From an uncultured Prevotellamassilia sp. (lineage in GTDB: Bacteria; Bacteroidota; Bacteroidia; Bacteroidales; Bacteroidaceae): a DNA stretch of 64,000 nucleotides. The stretch is taken from the NCBI GenBank assembly GCA_934255485.1, contig CAKQOG010000011.1, positions 14,528-78,527 on the forward strand, read 5' to 3'. Under the pieces are notes generated by a model, which was given only the letters and a program-made list of their open reading frames with translations, did no database searches and was not told the origin of the DNA. The translations under genes and the position numbers were made by a program. Numbering within the stretch: position 1 is the stretch's first letter; every line of letters starts with the position of its first letter. This document shows positions 50,075 to 59,617 of the stretch, piece after piece.

Positions 50075-50082
50075 CAAAGTTA
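50075..50082 (-). promoter_or_regulatory. -7 box for the GNAT gene
   Basis: CAAAGTTA on the plus strand is TAACTTTG on the minus strand, 28 bp before the chosen ATG. Confidence 0.55.
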
Positions 50083-50164
50083 CAAAATTTAGTATTCACA
50101 TGGTTTATCATTTGTATTTTTAGCTTTTGACTTTCGATGGTCGTTTATTTTGACTGATATATAG

Positions 50165-50172
50165 TAACTTTG
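50165..50172 (+). promoter_or_regulatory. -7 box for the L,D-transpeptidase gene
   Basis: TAACTTTG, exact match, 49 bp upstream of the ATG. The -33 region has TTTA near 50144 rather than TTTG. Confidence 0.5.
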
Positions 50173-50221
50173 CATTTCAGTCATTTTACTTACAAAACAT
50201 TAATCATTACGCAACACCTAC

Positions 50222-51037
50222 ATGAAACGATTAATACACTTGCTGATAATCACAACATTGTGCATACTACCACTTGCCTGCAAACACCACAACAAACACG
50301 CTGATGATGGGGAAGAAAGCGACTCTACCTTTATCAGCGACGCTTCGATGCCTACCGAAGAAGAGATAGGCGACATTATGGACACTGCTAAGCAAGAAAA
50401 GAAACCCGAAATAAGAGAGGAACTGAAAGGACTGCACATCTATGTGTCGAAAACCACCATGCACCTTTATGTGCTCGATGCTAACGATAGTGTATTGTTT
50501 ACGTGCGGCATTGCATGCGGACTGCGACGCGGCAACAAGCAAGCTTATGGCGACTACAAAACACCTGAGGGCGACTTTCATATATCGGGCATGTTTAATA
50601 GTACAGATTGGATTCACCGCACCAAAGACGGACGAGCAGTGAAAGGCTGCTATGGCCCGCACTTTTTGCGACTATCAACAGGACGCTTTGGCGGCATAGG
50701 CATTCACGGCACCAACTCGCCCCGTAGCATTGGTCACCGGGCATCAGAAGGTTGCATACGCGTGCAAAGCAACAATATCATTACGCTTTTCAACAACTAT
50801 GCTTACAACGGCATGCCCGTTACCGTATCGGCCGAAGGTGCCCCCCTACCCCCATTTAAGGGCATGGTAAAAAAAGAAGAAAACGCTGACAAAAAAGAGC
50901 AAAAGGACTCTATGGAGGTTGAAAAACAACACGCTGTTCCACACAACAACGACCATCATGAACCCGATGCTCCACACCATAAAGATACGCATACAAGCAA
51001 GAAACAACACTACGATGTAGACTCACTCTTTAACTAA
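50222..51037 (+). CDS. L,D-transpeptidase (YkuD) lipoprotein
   Basis: 271 residues. A lipoprotein signal ends LAC (C20). The YkuD domain (about 71-205) has LHIYVSKTTMHLYV, the catalytic block IHGTNSP (H162) and ASEGCIRV (C178); the Cys attacks the L,D-bond of a peptide stem. It would cross-link peptidoglycan at meso-DAP or attach lipoproteins from the periplasmic side. The C-terminal 60 residues are charged, with an unusual His-rich stretch (NNDHHEPDAPHHKDTHT) and another His cluster just after the lipid Cys; metal binding is possible. It is next to an NlpC/P60 hydrolase gene on the same strand. Confidence 0.92.
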   Translation: MKRLIHLLIITTLCILPLACKHHNKHADDGEESDSTFISDASMPTEEEIGDIMDTAKQEKKPEIREELKGLHIYVSKTTMHLYVLDANDSVLFTCGIACGLRRGNKQAYGDYKTPEGDFHISGMFNSTDWIHRTKDGRAVKGCYGPHFLRLSTGRFGGIGIHGTNSPRSIGHRASEGCIRVQSNNIITLFNNYAYNGMPVTVSAEGAPLPPFKGMVKKEENADKKEQKDSMEVEKQHAVPHNNDHHEPDAPHHKDTHTSKKQHYDVDSLFN

Positions 51038-51129
51038 AAACTATAACATCAAATAGATGCACATAATAGTTTGAGGTGTGCAAAAATCTTGTTAAAGCAC
51101 ATAAAACATCTTAAAAAGACATGGAACGA

Positions 51130-51161
51130 TTTGGTTTTCAAGCAAAAAATATGTATATTTG
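51130..51161 (+). promoter_or_regulatory. Canonical promoter for the NlpC/P60 gene
   Basis: TTTG (51130-51133) and TATATTTG (51154-51161) are exactly 20 bp apart. Transcription should start near 51167, giving a leader of about 95 nt. Confidence 0.8.
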
Positions 51162-51179
51162 CGAATGTAAATTTTAAGA

Positions 51180-51235
51180 AGGAATGAATTATACGTTAGG
51201 CTGAAGAAGGAAAGTACGCAGCCCTCATTCCTAAC
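51180..51235 (+). promoter_or_regulatory. Structured leader of the NlpC/P60 gene with competing helices
   Basis: AGGAATGA (51180-51187) pairs with TCATTCCT (51225-51232), enclosing GGCTG (51199-51203) with CAGCC (51219-51223). An alternative, GTTAGG (51195-51200) with CCTAAC (51230-51235), would break both helices. The element lies wholly in the untranslated leader, 26 bp before the ATG. Confidence 0.5.
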
Positions 51236-51260
51236 CGAGACTGAAAACCTTATTAATCCA

Positions 51261-51860
51261 ATGATATTAAAGCTAAAAAAATATGCTGCTTGTCTGGCAC
51301 TGGGAATGATGTCTGTTGTTTCGGCTAACGCACAAGATGTTTTGCCCGAAGGACTCCCCTCAAGACCAAGAGCAGAGAGAATAGTAAAAGAAGTACAGCC
51401 TGTAGCAAGTATGCAACAAGCACAAAACGCTGAAAAAACTGAAAGCGCAGTTCCCTACAACGCCAACTTTGGCGAAACCGTAGTACAAACAGCTTTGCAG
51501 TATTTAGGTGCAAGCTATCGTTCAGGTATGTCAGGGCCTTATGCCTTTGATTGCTCTGGATTTACAAGCTACATCTATCGCCAACAAAACGTTTCAATAC
51601 TTCGCTCCTCACGTTCACAATTTACACAAGGCACTCCTATTGCACGCATATCCGATCTTAAGAAAGGCGACCTCGTATTCTTTGGTGGTCGCGGTAGCTC
51701 ACGCTCAGTGGGTCATGTGGGCATAGTTACAGATGTAGACCCATCGGGCAACAACTTCTCTTTTGTTCACGCTGCAAGCGGAGGCGTTAAAGTGTCTGAC
51801 TCTAACGAAGCATATTATAGCCGCCGATACATTGGTGCAAGACGCATTGTAGAAAACTAA
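51261..51860 (+). CDS. NlpC/P60 cell-wall endopeptidase
   Basis: 199 residues. A signal peptide ends near NAQ-24; residues 25-65 are a disordered linker; the NlpC/P60 domain is about 72-198. The catalytic triad is visible: C98 in FDCSGF, H152 in GHVGIV, H170 in FVHAA. It cleaves gamma-D-Glu to meso-DAP bonds in peptidoglycan stems, and is periplasmic or surface-located. No SH3 or other binding domain is attached. It follows the L,D-transpeptidase but has its own canonical promoter and a structured leader. Confidence 0.92.
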   Translation: MILKLKKYAACLALGMMSVVSANAQDVLPEGLPSRPRAERIVKEVQPVASMQQAQNAEKTESAVPYNANFGETVVQTALQYLGASYRSGMSGPYAFDCSGFTSYIYRQQNVSILRSSRSQFTQGTPIARISDLKKGDLVFFGGRGSSRSVGHVGIVTDVDPSGNNFSFVHAASGGVKVSDSNEAYYSRRYIGARRIVEN

Positions 51861-51891
51861 GTCGAAACAAAACGCATTACACACATATATC

Positions 51892-51925
51892 AAAAGTCGC
51901 CCCTTACGCAAAAGAGGCGACTTTT
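51892..51925 (+). terminator. Terminator after the NlpC/P60 gene
   Basis: AAAAGTCGCC (51892-51901) pairs with GGCGACTTTT (51916-51925), then TT. Confidence 0.85.
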
Positions 51926-51966
51926 TTAGGCTTTATGCCACACTAACATCTCACAGAAAAATACCT

Positions 51967-52851
51967 ATGCTTACACTACTCAACAGCCTACCCAAGGTGG
52001 TGGACAAAACGATTAACGAAATTAATGTTTCGCGCATCGACAGTCTACTCGACAAACTGCTAGACCTATCAATTGCTGGAGGCAAACGCATATTGTTTGC
52101 ACTACTCATCTACATTGTAGGGCGCTATGCTATCAAACTTATCAACCATATTGTAGCCTCAATGCTCAACCGCCAACACGTAGACGTAGGGGTACAGAGT
52201 TTTCTAAAAAGTTTGGTGCGCATACTACTTACCATATTGTTGGCCATTTCGGTTATTGGCGCTTTGGGCATAAACACCACATCGTTTGCTGCATTACTGG
52301 CCTCGGCAGGTGTAGCTATTGGCATGGCACTATCTGGCAACCTTCAAAACTTTGCAGGCGGATTAATGATTTTACTCTTTAAACCATACCGCGTTGGCGA
52401 CCTCATTGAAGCACAAGGTATACTCGGCATAGTAAAGGAAATTCAAATATTTCATACCATACTAACCACTTACGACAACAAAGTGGTGTATATACCAAAT
52501 GGCTCGCTAAGCACATCGGTAGTGATTAATCACTCGCGCGAAGACACACGACGCATACAATGGATCATAGGCATTGACTATGGCGAGGATGTGGACAAAG
52601 TGAGAGATTGCATCATAAACCTCTTTAAGCAAGATACGCGTGTGCTGCAAGAACCCGATGCTAAAAAACCCTTTGTAGGACTTGAGCAACTGGCTGATAG
52701 CAACGTAAACCTCGTAGTGAGAGTGTGGGTTAAAACACCCGACTATTGGCCCATGTTTTACCAAGGACAACAAATGATTTATGACACCTTCCGTGCACAC
52801 AATATCAACATTCCATACCCACAAATGGTAATACATACTGATAAAAAATAA
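51967..52851 (+). CDS. Small-conductance mechanosensitive channel (MscS family)
   Basis: 294 residues. Three membrane segments at about 38-55, 72-95 and 98-125, the third being the pore helix with the Gly/Ala pattern (ASAGVAIGMALSGNLQNFAGG). The MscS beta domain follows (PYRVGDLIEAQGILGIVKEI, then YIPNGSLSTSVVINHSR), and the C-terminal domain is of family size. It opens in the inner membrane on osmotic downshock and releases solutes. Start MLTLLNSLPK. It is the last gene of the envelope-stress-like run that includes the L,D-transpeptidase and NlpC/P60 genes. Confidence 0.93.
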   Translation: MLTLLNSLPKVVDKTINEINVSRIDSLLDKLLDLSIAGGKRILFALLIYIVGRYAIKLINHIVASMLNRQHVDVGVQSFLKSLVRILLTILLAISVIGALGINTTSFAALLASAGVAIGMALSGNLQNFAGGLMILLFKPYRVGDLIEAQGILGIVKEIQIFHTILTTYDNKVVYIPNGSLSTSVVINHSREDTRRIQWIIGIDYGEDVDKVRDCIINLFKQDTRVLQEPDAKKPFVGLEQLADSNVNLVVRVWVKTPDYWPMFYQGQQMIYDTFRAHNINIPYPQMVIHTDKK

Positions 52852-52933
52852 AGTTAAACAAAAGGGATACACAAAGCACATTGAAAATGTGTAAAAATCA
52901 AAACAAATGCTTGTGTGTAATGAAATAATTGCG

Positions 52934-52977
52934 TACTTTTGCATCTCGCAAGGGGTATACTAAACAGACAGTACTCC
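52934..52977 (+). promoter_or_regulatory. -7 box and leader hairpin for rpsU
   Basis: TACTTTTG (52934-52941) matches TAnnTTTG. Directly after the expected start, GGGGTA.CT (52952-52961) can pair with AG.TACTCC (52970-52977), allowing G-U and a bulge. The hairpin is weak. Confidence 0.45.
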
Positions 52978-53027
52978 GCTACTTACAATAAGCAATTAAG
53001 TAATAACAAAAAATACAAAATCCTAAA

Positions 53028-53219
53028 ATGATCGTAGTACAGGTTAAAGAAGGCGAAAACATTGAACGCGCCTTGAAGAAATTCAAAAGAAAGTTTGAAA
53101 AGACTGGTGTTGTTAAAGAACTCCGCGCTCGTCAACAATTTGACAAGCCCAGCGTATTGAAGCGTTTGGCTATGGAGCACGCTGTATACGTACAGAAACT
53201 TCACCGCAACGAAGACTAA
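53028..53219 (+). CDS. rpsU: 30S ribosomal protein S21
   Basis: 63 residues, basic throughout, with IERALKKFKRKFEKTGVVKELRAR as the core (quoted in parts: ALKKFKRKFEKTG, ELRARQQF). S21 sits near the anti-Shine-Dalgarno end of 16S rRNA in the 30S platform. In Bacteroidetes it is implicated in hiding that end, which explains leaderless or SD-free initiation. Start MIVVQVKEGEN is standard. It is divergent in order from hpf and the recombinase; in Bacteroides relatives, as I recall, they all lie on one strand. Confidence 0.95.
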   Translation: MIVVQVKEGENIERALKKFKRKFEKTGVVKELRARQQFDKPSVLKRLAMEHAVYVQKLHRNED

Positions 53220-53311
53220 TCTTTATCTGCTTTATACTTAATAAGTTTAAAGATTTTCTATAGTCAAGTTGTTAAAAATAATGCCGGTAAGTTTTAAGTA
53301 CTGACACCAAT

Positions 53312-53366
53312 AAAAGAGCTATGCAAAGAAGGCCTGTAAGCCATCATTTCTTGCATAGCTCTTTTT
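53312..53366 (+). terminator. Terminator after rpsU
   Basis: AAAAGAGCTATGCAA.GAA (53312-53330) pairs with TTCTTGCATAGCTCTTTT (53348-53365), then a T run. Confidence 0.85.
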
Positions 53367-53452
53367 TTTGTACAATATAGCACACCTTGTAGGACTTTTC
53401 ACTAAGCATTGCAGGACATGACGCATAAGCATATTGCATAAGGCCAACAAAA

Positions 53453-53481
53453 AGGCTTGGTGAGCAATGCTCACCAAGCCT
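53453..53481 (-). terminator. Terminator of the recombinase-hpf unit
   Basis: AGGCTTGGTGAGC (53453-53465) pairs perfectly (13 bp) with GCTCACCAAGCCT (53469-53481) over a 3-nt loop; the minus-strand read-out is TTTTTG. About 200 bp lie between it and the hpf stop; that stretch (53482-53679) shows nothing else. Confidence 0.85.
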
Positions 53482-53679
53482 CACACTAAATAATTAATAG
53501 TTTATAATCTCTCAATCGCTTGGACTATCTACCTTCGCAAGCCGATGCCAAACGATGCGTACAACTGTTCTTAAATGTTAGGATATAGCACATGCTTCAA
53601 GAAATATGACACACTTTCTGCAATAATCTCATACATCTAAAACAGTTCAATACCATGTCGTATTACAATAAGACAATGC

Positions 53680-53976
53680 TTACTTGCTTTGACGTTCCTT
53701 ATACTTCTCAATCTGACGAAGTAGTGAGTCGATGCAAAGGTCTACACCCTCTTCGAAAGTGTCGCATACCTTTTCAGCATGCAAATCGGTACCAGGAAGT
53801 GAAACGTTTAAAGCAGTTTCCTTGTTCTTTGCGGTTTCTGGCTTAACCACCTTAAGGATGAATTCTGCCTTGATTATATTTTCGCATGTTTTTGCGAGTT
53901 TGCTTGCTTTTTTGTCAATAAAAGCATTCAACTTTTCAGTAGCGTCGAAGTGAATAGCTTGAATCTTGAGTTCCAT
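53680..53976 (-). CDS. hpf: Ribosome hibernation promoting factor (short HPF/RaiA type)
   Basis: 98 residues, the single-domain form. MELKIQAIHFDATEKLNAFIDKK and the strand with LNVSLPGTDLHAEK are the S30AE fold that binds the decoding site and shuts idle ribosomes. Two-domain dimerising tails are absent. The gene is 12 bp after the recombinase gene on the same strand. Confidence 0.92.
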   Translation of the reverse strand: MELKIQAIHFDATEKLNAFIDKKASKLAKTCENIIKAEFILKVVKPETAKNKETALNVSLPGTDLHAEKVCDTFEEGVDLCIDSLLRQIEKYKERQSK

Positions 53977-53988
53977 AATAAATCAGAT

Positions 53989-54876
53989 TTATGCCCTTGG
54001 ATGGGCAAGTTTATATTCCTTTTTAAGGTCTGCAAACGTGTTATGCGTATATATCTCTGTTGTTGTTATGCTCTCATGTCCCAATAGCTCTTTTATAGCT
54101 TCGAGGTCGGCACCATTGTTAAGCATTGCCGTAGCAAAGGTATGACGCAACACATGCGGACTCTTTTTCTTTTGCATTGTTACAAGCGAAAGATAGTGAT
54201 TAACGATAGTGCGTATCTGAGAGATGGTAATGCGCTTTAGCGTGCGTCCCAAAAACATAGCCTTACTATCTGCTACATCTGTAAGCGCTTGTCGCGATGA
54301 GAGGTAAGTGACCAATGTATCCTTCAACTCTATGCCGTAAGGTACAACTCTCTGCTTATTACGCTTGCCCGTTACCTTCAATTCACAACGCTCGATATTG
54401 ACATCTGCTATGTTTAGACCTATCAATTCTGAAAGGCGAATGCCCGTATGATAAAACGTTTGCAATATTGTATAGTCCAGCAAGCCTTTAAAGCCATCAG
54501 GGTATATCACCTTATCAAAGAGAGCGTCTATCTCATTCTTTCGTAAGAATGTTGGCAAGGGAGAAGCGGCTTTGGGATTGTGTATGCGTGCCAAAGGACT
54601 GTTTTCAATGACGCCCATACGTTGCATGTACTTATAGAAACTGCGCATAGCACTTAGTTTCTTACCTATAGTACGTGCTTTCTCTCCATCCTTTGCTTCC
54701 TTTGTCATCCATAGTCTGACAACATCTGCATCTATCGTTTGCCAAGTGAGCGTTTCATCTAAATGATGAAAGAAATCTTCGAACGAACTCAACGTTATCT
54801 TATATGTCAGAATGGTCTTAGCTGAATAACCTCTGTCTGATAACAAATAGTCCAAGAATTTCTTAACCTCATTCAT
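53989..54876 (-). CDS. xerC: Tyrosine recombinase (XerC/XerD type)
   Basis: 295 residues, both Xer domains present: N-terminal SAM-like core-binding domain (about 1-90) and a catalytic domain with R147 (HTGIRLSE), K171 (VTGKRN), H241 (SPHVLRHTF), R244, H267 and Y276 as nucleophile (EIYTHN). Xer proteins resolve chromosome dimers at dif. In Bacteroidales a gene of this type lies beside hpf, as here, so this is probably a core Xer protein rather than part of a mobile element. Whether it is XerC or XerD cannot be told from the sequence. Confidence 0.85.
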   Translation of the reverse strand: MNEVKKFLDYLLSDRGYSAKTILTYKITLSSFEDFFHHLDETLTWQTIDADVVRLWMTKEAKDGEKARTIGKKLSAMRSFYKYMQRMGVIENSPLARIHNPKAASPLPTFLRKNEIDALFDKVIYPDGFKGLLDYTILQTFYHTGIRLSELIGLNIADVNIERCELKVTGKRNKQRVVPYGIELKDTLVTYLSSRQALTDVADSKAMFLGRTLKRITISQIRTIVNHYLSLVTMQKKKSPHVLRHTFATAMLNNGADLEAIKELLGHESITTTEIYTHNTFADLKKEYKLAHPRA

Positions 54877-55085
54877 TTTGCTCTATCTTTCATAAGCGAA
54901 TATCGGAAGTTTTTTTGATATTACCAAATTTATTAGCATAAAATGTAAGTAGAGTTTTCAATACTCAATATTTTTACCATTACTTTATATCTACTTTTAA
55001 CAATCTGCTTTTCTGCTTTAAACCTCTATACTGTTTATTAGTCTTTGATTTTCAACAATACTTGTCTTCAATACAATAAGATACA

Positions 55086-55133
55086 AAAAAGACTCTATCA
55101 AGCCTCAATAATTGAGTTTGATAGAGTCTTTTT
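55086..55133 (-). terminator. Terminator after rpoC
   Basis: AAAAAGACTCTATCAA (55086-55101) pairs perfectly (16 bp) with TTGATAGAGTCTTTTT (55118-55133), with a further CTCAA/TTGAG pair inside the loop, 25 bp past the rpoC stop. Confidence 0.9.
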
Positions 55134-55157
55134 ATGTTATAAAAGAATTACGAGTAA

Positions 55158-58100
55158 TTACTCTGCATTCTTTTCAGCTTGAGCCTTCTCGTATTCGTCT
55201 TTATCAGCAACGATAATCTTTGAGAACTCGCGCAAACCTGTACCTGCAGGGATGAGGTGACCGCAAATTACGTTCTCCTTCATACCTTCAAGATAGTCGG
55301 TCTTACCGCTGATAGCAGCTTCGTTGAGCACCTTAGTAGTCTCTTGGAATGATGCTGCAGACATGAAGCTCTTGGTTTGAAGTGCTGCACGTGTGATACC
55401 TTGAAGTATCTGAGTTGAAGTAGCTGCCATTGCATCACGTACCTTAACGAGCTTAAGGTCACGACGCTTAAGTTGTGAGTTTTCGTCACGAAGTTTGCGG
55501 GCAGTAACAATCATACCCTTCTTCATAGTTTCGCTATCACCAGCATCTACTACTACCTTCTTGCCCCAAATGCGGTCATTCTCTTCAGCAAAGTCGAGTT
55601 TATCAACTATTTGCTGTTCGAGGAAGCGAGTATCACCAGGTTCGTTAATTTGTACCTTGCGCATCATCTGGCGAACAATTACTTCAAAGTGCTTATCATT
55701 AATCTTCACACCTTGCAAACGGTATACGTCTTGTACTTCGTTTACGATATACTCTTGTACTGCCGTTGGGCCCTTGATAGCCAAGATGTCGCCTGGAGTG
55801 ATAGAACCATCTGACAATGGAGTTCCTGCACGCACAAAGTCGTTCTCCTGTACAAGGATTTGCTTTGACAATGGTACAAGATACTTCTTAACTTCACCAA
55901 GCTTTGAAGTAACAATAATCTCACGGTGGCCACGCTTTACATTACCCATTGTAATCTCACCATCGATTTCGCTAACCACTGCAGGATTACTTGGATTACG
56001 AGCCTCGAACAACTCTGTGACACGAGGAAGACCACCGGTGATATCACCTGCCTTACCTACAACACGTGGTATCTTAACAAGAATATCACCTGCCTTCAGT
56101 TTCTGTCCGTCTTCTACAACAATGTGACCATTGATAGGGAAGCTATATGTACGCAATACCTCGCCCTTATCGTCAAGGATGTTTGCTGTAGGCACATGAG
56201 TTTTGTCTTTAGACTCAATAACAATACGCTCGCGAAGACCTGTTGCCTCATCTTCTTCAACACGATAGCTGATACCTTCTGTAACGTTTTCGAACTGAAT
56301 AGTACCTGCATTTTCTGTTACGATTACTGCATTGAATGGGTCCCACTTAGCAATAACTGTATCCTTCTCTACATGTTGTCCTTCGTTTACAAAGAGTTGT
56401 GAACCATAAGGTACATTCTGAGTTGAAAGGATGATACCAGTATTTTCGTCTACGAAACGTACTTCTGCCAAACGACCAACAACAATCTTACAATCCTTGC
56501 CTTCTTCGTCGGCTGCATCAACTGTACGCAACTCGTCAAATTCTACACGGCATTCTGTCTTTGCCTTAATTGTAGCATTGGCAGCTGCATTTGATGCGAT
56601 ACCACCGGCGTGGAATGTACGAAGTGTAAGCTGTGTACCAGGTTCACCAATTGACTGTGCTGCGATTACACCAACAGCCTCACCCTTTTGTACCATGCGG
56701 CTTGTAGCGAGGTTACGGCCATAACATTTCATGCAGACACCATGCTTACTTTCGCAGGTAAGCACTGAACGAATTTCAACGCTCTCGATTGGTGAAGCCT
56801 CAATCTCTGCTGCAATAGGTTCGGTGATTTCTTCGCCTGCTGCAACGATGAGTTTGCCTGTTGTTGGGTTGATAATGTCGTGTACTGATACACGGCCAAG
56901 GATACGCTCTGAGAGTGAAGAAATCACTTCATCACCATCCTTCAAAGCAGTACATACCAAACCACGAAGTGTACCACAGTCTTCTTCGTTGATGATAACA
57001 TCATGCGATACGTCTACCAAACGACGAGTCAAATAACCTGCATCGGCTGTCTTCAATGCGGTATCGGCCAAACCCTTACGAGCACCGTGAGTAGAGATAA
57101 AGTACTCCAACACAGACATACCTTCCTTAAAGTTAGAAAGGATTGGGTTTTCAATAATCTGTGCACCTTCGGCACCTGCCTTTTGAGGCTTCGCCATCAA
57201 ACCACGCATACCTGCAAGCTGAGCAATCTGATCGGCAGAACCACGGGCACCAGAGTCAAGCATCATAAACACAGCATTGAAACCCTGATCGGCCTCTGTC
57301 ATTTGCTTCATCAAGGTCTTCTTGATGTCGTTGTTTACGTGTGTCCATGTATCAATTACTTGGTTGTAACGTTCGTTGTCAGTGATGAAACCCATGTTAT
57401 AGTTCATCATGATTTGCTCAACTTCATCGTTACCACGCTTTACGATATCAACCTTCTCCTTAGGAATGATAATATCATCCAAGTTGAACGAAAGACCACC
57501 TTCGTATGCTTTACGATAGCCAAGATTCTTAATACCATCAAGGAAATCGCAAGCACGTGCCATACCCACTGTCTTGATTACAAGGGCAATAACATCACGT
57601 AATGACTTCTTAGAGATTACCTTATTGATATAACCACACTCTTCAGGTATAATACCATTGACAATGATACGACCTACAGAGGTTTCTACAATATGCTTGA
57701 TTTTTGCACCACGTTCATCGATATCATTTACAAGTACCTTAACAGGAGCATGTACGTCTACACGACGCTCATTAAATGCAATGATAGCTTCTTCAGGACC
57801 ATAGAATGTAAGGCCAGTACCCTTTGCACCTGGGCGTAACTTGGTGATATAATAAAGACCCAACACCATATCTTGCGAAGGCACAGTGATAGGAGCACCA
57901 TTAGCAGGATTTAGAATATTGTGGCTCTGGAGCATCAACATCTGTGCTTCGAGTACAGCCTCATTACTCAATGGAAGGTGAACTGCCATTTGGTCACCAT
58001 CGAAATCGGCATTGAATGCAGTACATGCCAATGGGTGAAGTTGGATAGCTTTACCTTCAATCATCTTAGGTTGGAAGGCTTGTATACCCAAGCGGTGAAG

Positions 58101-59417
58101 TGTAGGCGCACGGTTGAGGAGCACAGGGTGTCCCTTCATAACGTGTTCAAGGATATCCCAAATAACTGGTTCGCGACGATCTACAATCTTCTTTGCACTC
58201 TTAACAGTCTTAACGATACCACGTTCAATGAGTTTGCGAATGATAAATGGCTTATAAAGTTCGGCTGCCATAAGCTTTGGCAAACCGCACTCACCCATCT
58301 TCAACTCAGGACCTACAACGATTACAGAACGTGCTGAATAGTCTACACGTTTACCAAGGAGGTTCTGACGGAAACGTCCGGCCTTACCCTTTAAAGAGTC
58401 TGACAAAGACTTCAAAGGACGATTGCTATCACTCTTTACTGCAGACGACTTACGAGAGTTATCAAACAAGCTATCTACAGATTCCTGCAACATACGCTTC
58501 TCGTTACGAAGGATAACCTCTGGAGCTTTAATCTCAATAAGGCGCTTCAAACGATTGTTGCGAATAAGCACACGACGATAAAGGTCGTTCAAATCGGAAG
58601 TAGCAAAACGACCACCATCAAGTGGAACTAAAGGACGAAGATCTGGAGGAGTAACAGGAATAACCTTCATAATCATCCATTCAGGTTTGTTGCGATCGCG
58701 GCTTGAACGGAATGACTCGACCACTTGAAGACGCTTCAAAGCTTCGTTCTTACGTTGCATAGAAGAGTCTGAGTTTGCTCTATCACGCAATTCGTAAGAA
58801 AGGCTATCGAGGTCGATATTCTTTAAGAGGTCGTATACTGCCTCTGCACCCATTTTAGCAATAAACTTGTTGGGATCTGCATCCTCAAGATATTGGTTTT
58901 CTTTAGGAAGTTTTTTAACAAGTTCCAAATACTCGTCCTCGGTTAAGAGATCGAGTTTTTGAACATCATCTTCAAGAACACCTGGTTGTATTACAACATA
59001 GCGTTCGTAGTAGATGATAGAATCGAGTTTCTTTGTTGGAATACCCAACAAGTAACCTATTTTGTTAGGCAAAGAACGGAAGTACCAAATGTGTGCAACA
59101 GGCACAACCAACTGAATGTGTCCTGCACGCTCACGACGTACTTTCTTTTCAGTAACCTCTACACCACAGCGATCGCAGACAATTCCTTTGTAACGGATGC
59201 GCTTATACTTTCCGCAGTGGCATTCATAATCCTTTGTCGGACCGAAAATGCGCTCACAGAACAAGCCATCACGCTCTGGCTTATAGGTGCGGTAATTGAT
59301 AGTTTCAGGCTTCAACACCTCGCCATACGAATTTGCCATTATCTCTTCAGGAGAAGCAAGACCAATGGTAATTTTCGTAAAGTTACTTTTTATCTTATTA
59401 TCTCTTTTAAATGCCAT
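55158..59417 (-). CDS. rpoC: RNA polymerase subunit beta'
   Basis: 1419 residues, the usual Bacteroidetes size. The zinc ribbon [20 protein letters not shown] is near residues 70-89; the rudder and switch regions follow; the catalytic Mg loop [12 protein letters not shown] is near 470; the trigger loop and bridge helix are intact around [18 protein letters not shown] [17 protein letters not shown] second Cys set ([13 protein letters not shown]) is near 890. Start [12 protein letters not shown]. It lies 200 bp downstream of rpoB, with a structured leader region and a possible promoter of its own. Confidence 0.98.
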   Translation of the reverse strand: MAFKRDNKIKSNFTKITIGLASPEEIMANSYGEVLKPETINYRTYKPERDGLFCERIFGPTKDYECHCGKYKRIRYKGIVCDRCGVEVTEKKVRRERAGHIQLVVPVAHIWYFRSLPNKIGYLLGIPTKKLDSIIYYERYVVIQPGVLEDDVQKLDLLTEDEYLELVKKLPKENQYLEDADPNKFIAKMGAEAVYDLLKNIDLDSLSYELRDRANSDSSMQRKNEALKRLQVVESFRSSRDRNKPEWMIMKVIPVTPPDLRPLVPLDGGRFATSDLNDLYRRVLIRNNRLKRLIEIKAPEVILRNEKRMLQESVDSLFDNSRKSSAVKSDSNRPLKSLSDSLKGKAGRFRQNLLGKRVDYSARSVIVVGPELKMGECGLPKLMAAELYKPFIIRKLIERGIVKTVKSAKKIVDRREPVIWDILEHVMKGHPVLLNRAPTLHRLGIQAFQPKMIEGKAIQLHPLACTAFNADFDGDQMAVHLPLSNEAVLEAQMLMLQSHNILNPANGAPITVPSQDMVLGLYYITKLRPGAKGTGLTFYGPEEAIIAFNERRVDVHAPVKVLVNDIDERGAKIKHIVETSVGRIIVNGIIPEECGYINKVISKKSLRDVIALVIKTVGMARACDFLDGIKNLGYRKAYEGGLSFNLDDIIIPKEKVDIVKRGNDEVEQIMMNYNMGFITDNERYNQVIDTWTHVNNDIKKTLMKQMTEADQGFNAVFMMLDSGARGSADQIAQLAGMRGLMAKPQKAGAEGAQIIENPILSNFKEGMSVLEYFISTHGARKGLADTALKTADAGYLTRRLVDVSHDVIINEEDCGTLRGLVCTALKDGDEVISSLSERILGRVSVHDIINPTTGKLIVAAGEEITEPIAAEIEASPIESVEIRSVLTCESKHGVCMKCYGRNLATSRMVQKGEAVGVIAAQSIGEPGTQLTLRTFHAGGIASNAAANATIKAKTECRVEFDELRTVDAADEEGKDCKIVVGRLAEVRFVDENTGIILSTQNVPYGSQLFVNEGQHVEKDTVIAKWDPFNAVIVTENAGTIQFENVTEGISYRVEEDEATGLRERIVIESKDKTHVPTANILDDKGEVLRTYSFPINGHIVVEDGQKLKAGDILVKIPRVVGKAGDITGGLPRVTELFEARNPSNPAVVSEIDGEITMGNVKRGHREIIVTSKLGEVKKYLVPLSKQILVQENDFVRAGTPLSDGSITPGDILAIKGPTAVQEYIVNEVQDVYRLQGVKINDKHFEVIVRQMMRKVQINEPGDTRFLEQQIVDKLDFAEENDRIWGKKVVVDAGDSETMKKGMIVTARKLRDENSQLKRRDLKLVKVRDAMAATSTQILQGITRAALQTKSFMSAASFQETTKVLNEAAISGKTDYLEGMKENVICGHLIPAGTGLREFSKIIVADKDEYEKAQAEKNAE

Positions 59418-59488
59418 TTTCTTTTTTGAAATGATTGAGAGTGGAAAAGTAAAGTTTACTTATAACTTTGATATTATTGTTTATATGC

Positions 59489-59547
59489 CAACTGCTAAAG
59501 TTGCAAGGTGTGCAGTTGTTTGCCCTTATAATAGGGCAAACCAACTG
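59489..59547 (-). promoter_or_regulatory. Competing helices in the rpoB-rpoC spacer
   Basis: CAGTTG.TTTGCCCT (59513-59526) pairs with AGGGCAAA.CAACTG (59533-59547), 14 bp plus one bulge. GCAGTTG (59512-59518), the foot of that stem, can instead pair with CAACTGC (59489-59495). The two pairings exclude each other, the layout of an attenuator, on the transcript leading into rpoC. Confidence 0.5.
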
Positions 59548-59596
59548 ACATCTTATGATATATCTTTCTTCTTATATATATAATATAAGAGAAGCT

Positions 59597-59604
59597 CAAA
59601 GTTA
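59597..59604 (-). promoter_or_regulatory. Possible -7 box for rpoC
   Basis: CAAAGTTA on the plus strand is TAACTTTG on the minus strand, just past the rpoB stop and 180 bp before the rpoC ATG. No TTTG was seen at -33. Confidence 0.4.
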
Positions 59605-59617
59605 TAAGACTATTATA

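Noticed and set aside
52942..53027. tRNA or other stable RNA upstream of rpsU
   Set aside because: Only a weak hairpin is found; no cloverleaf or CCA end.
53989..54876. Tyrosine recombinase as the integrase of a mobile element
   Set aside because: It is of Xer size and domain form, adjoins hpf as in other Bacteroidales, and no attachment repeats or cargo genes lie nearby.
55495..56127. Long open frame (210 codons) antisense to rpoC, and similar ones opposite GH20 (21567-22220) and the partial ATPase (25-435)
   Set aside because: They mirror strongly coding genes on the other strand, have no recognisable family and no promoter.
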